This document shows positions 6,370 through 11,853 of a stretch of 11,853 nt of DNA, piece by piece (positions within the stretch are counted from its first letter, which is position 1; every line of letters begins with the position of its first letter). The stretch lies in assembly GCA_031278675.1 (NCBI GenBank), contig JAITJY010000338.1, positions 1 through 11,853 of the forward strand, read 5' to 3'. Made by a program: the position numbers and the translations under genes. The notes under the pieces were generated by a model, which had not been told where the DNA came from, made no database searches, and was given only the letters and a program-made list of their open reading frames with translations. Source of the DNA: Bifidobacteriaceae bacterium. GTDB lineage: Bacteria > Actinomycetota > Actinomycetes > Actinomycetales > WQXJ01.

Positions 6370-7620
6370 TCACCAAGTCTGGTGCCGGGTCATTCGCCGG
6401 CGCGCCAGCGCGGCCATGAAAGCGGCCCCCGCCAGCGCATAGAGGAACAAGCCCGGCTCCAAGTAGCGGAACTCCAACCGGATTGAGCCGTTGACCCCTT
6501 GATAGATCATGCCAGCTAACACCGCGCCGCAGGCCAGATGGATTTCTGGGCGGCGCCAGCAGTAGATCATGGCGCCCAACAGCACAAACATCGCGAACGC
6601 CATGCCTGGGTCATCCTCCACAGCCAGCCTGAAGTCAAACTTGGTCGCAGTGTACAAATGGTACGGGGCAGCGGCCAGCGTCTCCCAAAAGGATTCACCG
6701 CCGACCTTCGACTGCATGTGAGCCAACTGATCGAACGGGTAAACCAGCAGTTGGTAGACCTGGGTCGCCGCACTGACACCAACCACCGTGGCGGACGGCG
6801 CCAGCCACGAGTTGCGCGCCCGGCGCGACCTGATCCACTCCCCAACCCACACAACGCTAAACGCCCCCGCAGCGATCAACTGCGCCTGGCGCGTGAAGGC
6901 AAAGACCACGGCCAACACCCCCGCCGCCACCAGGTAAAGCCAGCGCCGCCGGTGCCGCGCCCGCCGATAGAGCCACGCCGCCCCGACCATGCCGGCCAGG
7001 GTTAGGGCACTCAGGCCCTCCGTCAGCGGCGCCACCGCATAGAAGAACCAGGCCTGACAACCGAACACCACCGCCAGCGCAGCCAACGCCGGGACGGTGC
7101 CGAAGCGCCGCCGCAACACCCACGCCATCAGCGCATAGAGCACAACAGCCAAAGCGATCGAGGTGAGCGTCATCCCACTCCAGCCGAACGCCTTGACGAA
7201 CGGCGTGGCCAGCGCCGGATAGACCACCCGTGGGCGCACCAAGTCCCAATCGAACAGGATCTCAGGGGTCAATCCCTGATTCCACCCCAGAGAGTATGAC
7301 TTGTCGGTGACCAGCGCGAAGGCCTCATCGCGGGAAGTGCCCGCATAGAGCAAGGCCCGCGCGTAGTAGTGCATCGAATCCTGCGCCGCCATCAAGGTGG
7401 TGCGCTGCGCATGGACCAGCGAAACAGCAAACGCGAAGCCCACCACCGCCCAGTAGGCCAGCGACTCGCCGAACCGTCCCAGATCGGCGCGCTGCCGCGC
7501 CGCCGTCAGGTGCTGACGCCAGGGCGCACCGGTCCCGCTCCCGCGCACCGACTCGACGCCAGTTCGCGCGCCACCGGCCACCGGCCCCCGGCCACCGGGC
7601 CGCCCGGAGGGCCGCGCCAT
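6370..7620 (-). CDS. Multipass membrane protein, GT-C-like, tandem paralog
   Basis: The 416-residue protein has an Arg/Gly-rich cytoplasmic N terminus (1-50) and about ten hydrophobic segments. The first outer loop has QDSMHYYARALLYAG (about 80-94), matching PDGIYYYARALRFTG in the downstream paralog. PRVVYPALATP, LTEGLSAL and FTRQAQLIAAGA (242-253) continue the shared pattern, followed in both by GEW-RSRR-RNSWL. I chose the ATG at 7620, whose A overlaps the stop of the dehydrogenase gene (TGATG), implying translational coupling. An in-frame GTG one codon earlier is the alternative. The context of nucleotide-sugar genes suggests a sugar transferase for an envelope glycan, but no specific family was recognised. 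The acidic loop residue fits GT-C; the catalytic role is inferred. Confidence 0.8.
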   Translation of the reverse strand: MARPSGRPGGRGPVAGGARTGVESVRGSGTGAPWRQHLTAARQRADLGRFGESLAYWAVVGFAFAVSLVHAQRTTLMAAQDSMHYYARALLYAGTSRDEAFALVTDKSYSLGWNQGLTPEILFDWDLVRPRVVYPALATPFVKAFGWSGMTLTSIALAVVLYALMAWVLRRRFGTVPALAALAVVFGCQAWFFYAVAPLTEGLSALTLAGMVGAAWLYRRARHRRRWLYLVAAGVLAVVFAFTRQAQLIAAGAFSVVWVGEWIRSRRARNSWLAPSATVVGVSAATQVYQLLVYPFDQLAHMQSKVGGESFWETLAAAPYHLYTATKFDFRLAVEDDPGMAFAMFVLLGAMIYCWRRPEIHLACGAVLAGMIYQGVNGSIRLEFRYLEPGLFLYALAGAAFMAALARRRMTRHQTW

Positions 7621-8606
7621 CACAGGTGGACGGTTTGCCCGCTGGCCGCCGAGGCCAAAGCGGCCTCTGCCGCCAACAGTGTCTTATAGCCGTCGCCGAG
7701 AGGAATCACGTCATCGCGGCGGCCCAGCACCGCATCGCGAAACGCCTCGTCTTCAGCCTTGAGCGGTTCGCGGGTGGTGATCGCATAACGCGTCACGTCA
7801 CCCTCCGTCACGCCCCTGAACTGGCGCAACGGTTCCCACTCGGTCGGCACCGAGCCGTTCGCCCAGAAAGTCAACGTGACGTTGCCGGTGTCCGCGACAA
7901 ACGCGCCGCGCTCGCCGGTGACAATGGTCAAGCGCTCCTTCATGGGCGAGAGCCAGTTGACAATGTGGTTCGCCAGAACGCCTCCCGCGAGCCGGCCAGT
8001 GATCAGCACCATATCTTCGTGTTCCCGCGCAGCACGGTGGCTGACCTGGGCAAAGACCAGTTCATAGGAGGAGCCGGCGAGCCAGGAGGCAGAGTTCAGA
8101 TCATGCGTTGCCAGGTCTTTGACCACCCCCACATCGGAAATCCGAGCCGGGAACGGACCCTGGCGCCGCGTCGCCACCTGGTACACGTCGCCCAACTCGC
8201 CCGCCGCGATCCGCCGGCGCAAGTCGGCGATAGCCGGATTGAAACGTTCCACATGGCCGACACACGCAACCACCCCCGCAGCGGTGAAGGCGTCGGTAAC
8301 GCGGCGGGCGGCATCGGCCGATGCCGCGACAGGCTTTTCGATCAACGTCGGCACTTGCGCTTCGGCCAACGCCAAACCCACCGCCTCATGGTGCACCGTT
8401 GGCACCGCCACCACTGCCATATCGAGCTTGGCGGCGATCAGGTCTTCGACCGTTTGGCCCAGCGGCAATTCGCGGGCCACACCGAAGCGGTCACCGCCCG
8501 GATCGGCGACGGCCACCAGGTCTACGCCATCGATCTCACGCAGAATACGGGCGTGGTGACGGCCCATCGAGCCGATCCCAATCACCCCGGCACGCAGGTT
8601 AGCCAT
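7620..8606 (-). CDS. wbpB: Gfo/Idh/MocA-family sugar 3-dehydrogenase, WbpB/WlbA-like
   Basis: The 328-residue enzyme has an N-terminal Rossmann fold with GIGSMGRHHA (10-19), the family EKP motif (90-92, Lys91), GHVERFNP (117-124) and DVGVVKDLATHDL (158-170, His168). These match the Lys and His positions used by NAD-dependent Gfo/Idh/MocA sugar oxidoreductases. GHVERFNP with a DVGVVKDLATHD segment is typical of the UDP-GlcNAc-uronate 3-dehydrogenase group. Predicted reaction: oxidation of C3 of UDP-2-acetamido-2-deoxy-glucuronate to the 3-keto sugar, in the cytoplasm. The start is 2 bp after the aminotransferase stop, with GGGAG about 7 bases before the ATG. The substrate is inferred mainly from the next two enzymes of the cassette; a myo-inositol-type dehydrogenase is less likely here. 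Confidence 0.85.
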   Translation of the reverse strand: MANLRAGVIGIGSMGRHHARILREIDGVDLVAVADPGGDRFGVARELPLGQTVEDLIAAKLDMAVVAVPTVHHEAVGLALAEAQVPTLIEKPVAASADAARRVTDAFTAAGVVACVGHVERFNPAIADLRRRIAAGELGDVYQVATRRQGPFPARISDVGVVKDLATHDLNSASWLAGSSYELVFAQVSHRAAREHEDMVLITGRLAGGVLANHIVNWLSPMKERLTIVTGERGAFVADTGNVTLTFWANGSVPTEWEPLRQFRGVTEGDVTRYAITTREPLKAEDEAFRDAVLGRRDDVIPLGDGYKTLLAAEAALASAASGQTVHL

Positions 8607-8608
8607 CG

Positions 8609-9709
8609 TCAGGCTCCCGCCCGCGCGACGGCGTTGACGGCGGTCACAATCCGGTCCAAGTCGCCTTGGCTGAGGGCAGGATGCACCGGCAAGGAGACCA
8701 CTTCGGCGGCCGCCTCGGCTGTGACCGGCAGGTCCAAGGCGGGTGCGAACTTCGCGAGCGACGCCAGTTGGTGGTTCGGGATCGGATAATAGACGCCGCT
8801 GCCGACCTGGTGTTCTTCGCGTAAGGCCCGCACAAATCCGTCGCGGTCAGCCGCGACCCGGATGGTGTACTGGTGGTAGACGTGGACCGCGCCCGCGCGG
8901 ACCGGCGGCACCGTGACGCCTGCGAGATTGGCGCTGAGGAAGGCAGCGTTCGCTTGGCGCCGCTGCGTCCAGGCCGGCAACTGTTTGAGTTGTTCGCGCC
9001 CGATCGCGGCGTGGATATCGGTCATCCGCTCATTGAACCCGATCACCTCGTTGGCGTACTGGCGTTCCATGCCCTGGTTGCGGAGCAGGCGCACGCCGCG
9101 GGCTACCGTGTCGCTGATGCAACTCACCATCCCGCCTTCACCGGAGGTCATGTTCTTGGTGGGATACAGCGAGAACATTGCGAACTGCCCAAAAGTGCCG
9201 ACCGGCCGTCCGTCCAACGTGGCGCCGTGCGCTTGGGCGGCGTCTTCATAAAGGGCGATGCCGTGTTTGGCCGCAATCGCTTGGAACTGCGCCATGTCGG
9301 CACCTTGGCCATACAGATGGACCGGCAAGATTCCTTTGGTGCGCTCCGTGATGGCGGCTTCGGCCGCCGCCGGGTCAAGGCAGAAAAAACTGCCTTCGAT
9401 GTCCGCGAAGACCGGTGTGGCGCCCGTCAGAGCCACCGAGTTGGCTGTGGCCGCGAACGTGAATGAGGGCACTATGACCTCATCGCCGGGGCCAACCCCG
9501 GCGGCCAACAGTCCCAGGTGGAGTCCGGCTGTGCCGCTGGAGACGGCGACGCACTCGCGGCCGGGTACCAGCGCGGCGGAAAACTCCTGCTCGAACGCGG
9601 CTACCTCCGGGCCTTGCGCAATCATGCCGGAACGTAAGACGCGATCCACGGCGGCGCGCTCGGCATCGCCGATCAGGGGTTTCGCGGGGGGGATGAAATG
9701 GTCTGCCAT
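8609..9709 (-). CDS. wbpE: PLP-dependent 3-keto-sugar aminotransferase, DegT/DnrJ/EryC1 family, WbpE/WlbC-like
   Basis: The 366-residue protein shows all the fold-type I sugar aminotransferase motifs: SSGTAGLHL (57-65, phosphate binding), PSFTFAATANS (81-91), PVHLYGQ (129-135), EDAAQAHGA (155-163, Asp156 to the pyridine nitrogen) and SLYPTKNMTSGEGG (180-193) with the Schiff-base Lys185. NERMTDIHAAIGREQ (226-240) is also typical. Length is normal for the family. Predicted role: amination of the 3-keto nucleotide sugar made by the neighbouring dehydrogenase, to a 3-amino sugar. Its ATG overlaps the acetyltransferase stop (TGATG), and an AGGAGGT lies 9 bases upstream, so translation is coupled but well initiated. 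Confidence 0.92.
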   Translation of the reverse strand: MADHFIPPAKPLIGDAERAAVDRVLRSGMIAQGPEVAAFEQEFSAALVPGRECVAVSSGTAGLHLGLLAAGVGPGDEVIVPSFTFAATANSVALTGATPVFADIEGSFFCLDPAAAEAAITERTKGILPVHLYGQGADMAQFQAIAAKHGIALYEDAAQAHGATLDGRPVGTFGQFAMFSLYPTKNMTSGEGGMVSCISDTVARGVRLLRNQGMERQYANEVIGFNERMTDIHAAIGREQLKQLPAWTQRRQANAAFLSANLAGVTVPPVRAGAVHVYHQYTIRVAADRDGFVRALREEHQVGSGVYYPIPNHQLASLAKFAPALDLPVTAEAAAEVVSLPVHPALSQGDLDRIVTAVNAVARAGA

Positions 9710-10308
9710 CAGTCTTGGACCTCCTGGAGGCTGTCTTGAATCTGTTCGTACCTAGCACCTGTGGCGGGGCACACCCAAAGCGATTGGTCGGGGCCCGGTA
9801 GCAGGGGATGGCCCGCTTTGCCGACCCAGCCGACGCGCCGCGCCGGCACGCCGACTACGAGTGCGTACTCCGGCACGTCTTTGACCACTACCGCGCCTGC
9901 AGCCACTGTGGCCCAGGCGCCAATCTTGACGGGCGCGACGCAGACGGCGCGCGCGCCGATCGACGCGCCGGCGCCAATGGTCACGCCGACGTGTTCCCAA
10001 TCATCGCCGCCTTTGAGCGAGCCGTCGGGGTTGATGGCGCGGGGATAGGTGTCGTTGGTCAAGACCACCGCCGGGCCGATGAACACGCCGTCGGCTAGTT
10101 CGGCTGGTTCGTAGACCAGCGCGTAGTTCTGGACTTTACAGTTGTCCCCGAGGCGAACACCTGTACCAATATAAGCACCGCGACCTATGATACAATTGAC
10201 GCCGAGTTGGGCGTCTTCACGCACCTGCGCCAGATGCCAGACCTTGGAGCCGTCACCGATTCGGGCGCGGTGATCCACGTCAGCACTGGGCGCGGCAAAG
10301 AAAGCCAT
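9709..10308 (-). CDS. wbpD: Left-handed beta-helix sugar N-acetyltransferase, WbpD/WlbB-like
   Basis: The 199-residue protein is built from hexapeptide repeats (LbH fold). It has SKVWHLAQVREDAQLG (21-36), with His25 at the position conserved in WbpD/WlbB. IGRGAYIGTGVRLG (41-54), VFIGPAVVLTNDTYPRA (75-91) and VVGVPARRVGWVG (151-163) follow. Expected reaction: acetyl transfer from acetyl-CoA to the 3-amino group made by the aminotransferase, giving a 2,3-diacetamido uronic acid nucleotide sugar. A C-terminal extension with CPATGARYE continues beyond the core fold, and this VCP-x-x-G-x-x-Y ending is common in this subgroup. First gene of the operon. A G-rich string (GGGGGA) lies about 10 bases before the ATG; no confident promoter was found upstream. 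Confidence 0.9.
   Translation of the reverse strand: MAFFAAPSADVDHRARIGDGSKVWHLAQVREDAQLGVNCIIGRGAYIGTGVRLGDNCKVQNYALVYEPAELADGVFIGPAVVLTNDTYPRAINPDGSLKGGDDWEHVGVTIGAGASIGARAVCVAPVKIGAWATVAAGAVVVKDVPEYALVVGVPARRVGWVGKAGHPLLPGPDQSLWVCPATGARYEQIQDSLQEVQD
9719..9725 (-). promoter_or_regulatory. Strong ribosome binding site for the aminotransferase gene
   Basis: The minus strand reads AGGAGGT nine bases before the ATG at 9709, inside the end of the acetyltransferase gene. It fixes the aminotransferase start and is the best Shine-Dalgarno sequence in the operon. Confidence 0.75.
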
Positions 10309-10570
10309 GGTCGGTTATTCCCCCAAGAAGAGCTAGTCAAATGGCCGCCGTCAACCCTATCCCACTGCGGCCTCGCAGGGGTGGACCCCGGGCGTGGGTC
10401 GCGGGCGTGGGTCGCGGCGCGGGTGCGCCCCGGCGCGGGTGCCCGGTCGCGACGCCCCAAGCAGACTGCGGCCCCTCACAGACAGCGCCCTGGCGCGGGG
10501 CGCGGTCGCGAGCCGAACGAGGCCACGCGGCCGCCCGGGCCGCACGCCGCAGATGGCGCCGGGCCCATTA
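10309..10570. other. GC-rich spacer upstream of the sugar operon
   Basis: No gene is supported here. The operon promoter should lie in this stretch. A minus-strand TTGACG (10345-10350) is the best -35-like string but has no good -10 at standard distance. Farther upstream the sequence becomes very GC-rich and contains short tandem repeats (listed separately). Arg-rich open frames on both strands look like compositional artefacts. Confidence 0.5.
10390..10446 (+). repeat. Short GC-rich tandem direct repeats
   Basis: GGGCGTGGGTCGC occurs twice in tandem (10390-10402 and 10403-10415). A roughly 15-bp unit GGCGCGGGTGC(GC)CCC then occurs twice (10416-10431 and 10432-10446). The repeats are short and probably arose by replication slippage; no function is evident. 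Confidence 0.7.
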
Positions 10571-10725
10571 GGTAGCCGAAACCTCTGCACCTGAGCCGAG
10601 TTTCGCCTACTCGGGGTCCCCGCAAAATCTCGGAGCGAAGCAGAGAGAGTTTGTGGGGTGGGTCTCGGGGTCCCCGCAAAATCTCGGAGCGAAGCAGCCA
10701 GAGTTTGTGGGGTGGGTCTCGGGGA
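10571..10725 (+). repeat. Structured dispersed repeat, copy B
   Basis: The second copy of the repeat at 645-788, in the same orientation. The leading hairpin is CCGAGT-TTCGCCT-ACTCGG (10596-10614), which differs from copy A by a paired, compensating change. Two full 54-bp units follow (10611-10664 and 10665-10718), plus a stub of a third (10719-10724) that diverges after TCGGGG. Arms are at 10618-10630/10646-10658 and 10672-10684/10700-10712, each around a GCGAAGC core (10635-10641; 10689-10695). Its end is about 33 bp past the stop of the minus-strand glycosyltransferase, the same relative position that copy A holds to the surface-protein gene. Confidence 0.85.
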
Positions 10726-10757
10726 AACTTTGTTCGAAGCCCTGGGTTCTTCGCCGG

Positions 10758-11853
10758 TCAGTTGCCCAGGCCCAGCGCCTGGGCTAGGGCCGCAGCGGAG
10801 CGAGCGCCCGAGTGGACTGCGGCCACGAATGGCGGCCCCTGGGCCGCCAAGCGGCGGTACGGGTCTGGGTCAGCGATGATCCGGTCCAACTCCGCAGCTA
10901 GGCCGGCTGCGCCGGCCTTGGCGATGGGCAATGCCAGACCCGTTTGGTCCAGGACAGCTTCCTGCACGCTGGTGTCCACGTCGGAAATCACCAGCCGGCC
11001 CAGGGCCATTGCCTCCACAGCCGCCACACCATAAATACCCATGCGGAATTGATCTGCCACGATGTCGGCCTCGCCGTACAACCGGCACACCTCGGCGCTG
11101 GTCAAACCCTCCGCCCGGATGTAGTCGATCCGCCCCTCGCCGGCCAGCCGCTGCAGGATCGGGTCTACCAGGTCGGAGCCCTTGAGTAAGGGATTCGATG
11201 GCACGTGGACCACGCGGGGGCGCGGCCCGGCCAGGACCGGCGCCGGCGGCGCGGCAGCAGCGTCCCCGAGCGGCGCGGCCAACGCAACGTCAACGCCCGC
11301 ACCCGGCGCCGGCGGCGCGGCCGGGGGCGCTCCAGCCCCGGCCTGGATCAGGGCCTGCGCCACCACGACCGGGCACCAGATCGCACCCTCGACCTGATCC
11401 AACAGGTCCGGTGTGGACACCAACTGGGCCAGCCCCAGGGCGCCCATGGCCCGGCGGTTACGCCGCGCATTGGACTCGAGTTCGCCGGCCCGCGCCCGGA
11501 GTTCGGGCAGAGCGTACGGGCTGAGCGGATGCCTGGCAATGTGATGCGACGGGAGCCGGATGTCCGAACCGTGCCACAGCGCCGCCACGGCGAGCCCAGC
11601 CGTCTCGAGGGCCAGCGCCTCGCGCGCCGCCGCATACCCGAACAAGCGTCCGAATAGAGGTCTACCCGCTTCAATCACCACTGCCTGGCAGTGGTCCCGC
11701 ACCCGCCCGAACTGCTCCGCCTGGAACCGCCCAGGCGCCGAATTCACACTGATCGGCTCCGCGTAATCCGCCGCGTAAGCGAACCGCCCGTTAGCGGCGA
11801 ACATCCAGTTCGCGGCCCCGCCCCGGCCCGCATCCACCCAGGCCTGCGCCCAA
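10758..11853 (-). CDS. GT-B family glycosyltransferase, 5' end beyond window
   Basis: The frame is open from the right window edge to the TGA at 10758-10760, so the N terminus is missing (365 codons visible). The N-terminal half contains ALWHGSDIRLPSHH (around 11535-11575). The C-terminal half has VVHVPSNPLLKGSDLVDP (around 11162-11215), RIDYIRAEGL and then YGVAAVEAMALGRLVISD (around 10990-11040). The E-A-MALGR segment is the nucleotide-sugar-binding region of GT4-like retaining enzymes. About 40 Ala/Pro/Gly-rich residues (around 11218-11345) join the two halves. The acceptor and donor cannot be told from sequence; an envelope polysaccharide role fits the neighbours. It is transcribed in the same direction as the sugar operon but is separated from it by 449 bp and repeat B, so it is likely a different unit. 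Confidence 0.85.
   Translation of the reverse strand, partial: WAQAWVDAGRGGAANWMFAANGRFAYAADYAEPISVNSAPGRFQAEQFGRVRDHCQAVVIEAGRPLFGRLFGYAAAREALALETAGLAVAALWHGSDIRLPSHHIARHPLSPYALPELRARAGELESNARRNRRAMGALGLAQLVSTPDLLDQVEGAIWCPVVVAQALIQAGAGAPPAAPPAPGAGVDVALAAPLGDAAAAPPAPVLAGPRPRVVHVPSNPLLKGSDLVDPILQRLAGEGRIDYIRAEGLTSAEVCRLYGEADIVADQFRMGIYGVAAVEAMALGRLVISDVDTSVQEAVLDQTGLALPIAKAGAAGLAAELDRIIADPDPYRRLAAQGPPFVAAVHSGARSAAALAQALGLGN

Noticed and set aside
7626..8789. 387-residue plus-strand ORF opposite the dehydrogenase
   Set aside because: Antisense to a well-conserved Gfo/Idh/MocA enzyme; Arg/His-rich with no motifs.
10735..10753. CGAAG/CTTCG hairpin after the glycosyltransferase stop as a terminator
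   Set aside because: Only 5 bp of stem with a 9-base loop and no T-tract on the minus strand; too weak to list as a terminator.

Overview
The window is high-GC DNA whose gene density, GC-rich codon choice, LtrA-type protein and Pro/Thr-linked surface protein suggest an actinobacterium. This is inference from composition and gene content; there is no rRNA or other marker to place it further. Two repeat-bearing intergenic regions bracket a set of cell-envelope genes.

Region by region: 1-795 holds no convincing gene. It has an AT-rich 22-bp repeat array arranged as mirrored pairs (1-223), a cluster of dyads with a perfect TGTGA-N6-TCACA site (457-508), and one copy of a roughly 145-bp structured dispersed repeat (645-788). 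Next come a secreted, C-terminally anchored beta-helix surface protein on the minus strand (796-3396), and a divergent LtrA-family membrane protein on the plus strand (3643-4884). Convergent with ltrA is a tightly packed five-gene minus-strand operon (10308 down to 4956): a left-handed beta-helix N-acetyltransferase, a PLP sugar aminotransferase, a Gfo/Idh/MocA dehydrogenase, and two tandem paralogous multipass membrane proteins that look GT-C-like. A 449-bp spacer (10309-10757) carries GC-rich direct repeats and the second copy of the dispersed repeat. It is followed by a minus-strand GT-B glycosyltransferase whose 5' end lies beyond the right edge.

How the genes work together: the dehydrogenase, aminotransferase and acetyltransferase match the WbpB/WbpE/WbpD (WlbA/WlbC/WlbB) steps, which convert UDP-GlcNAc-uronic acid to a 2,3-diacetamido-2,3-dideoxy-uronic acid nucleotide sugar. 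The membrane paralogs and the GT-B enzyme could place this or another sugar on a cell-surface glycan or protein. No UDP-GlcNAc 6-dehydrogenase, 2-epimerase, polymerase or flippase is visible, so the pathway must be completed elsewhere. The Pro/Thr-rich surface protein nearby is a possible glycosylation target, but that link is speculative.

The least explained elements are the mirrored 22-bp repeat array, with its SD-plus-TTG micro-ORFs, and the dispersed repeat. The dispersed repeat has a compensatory base change in a hairpin, and both copies lie just past the stop codon of a minus-strand gene.
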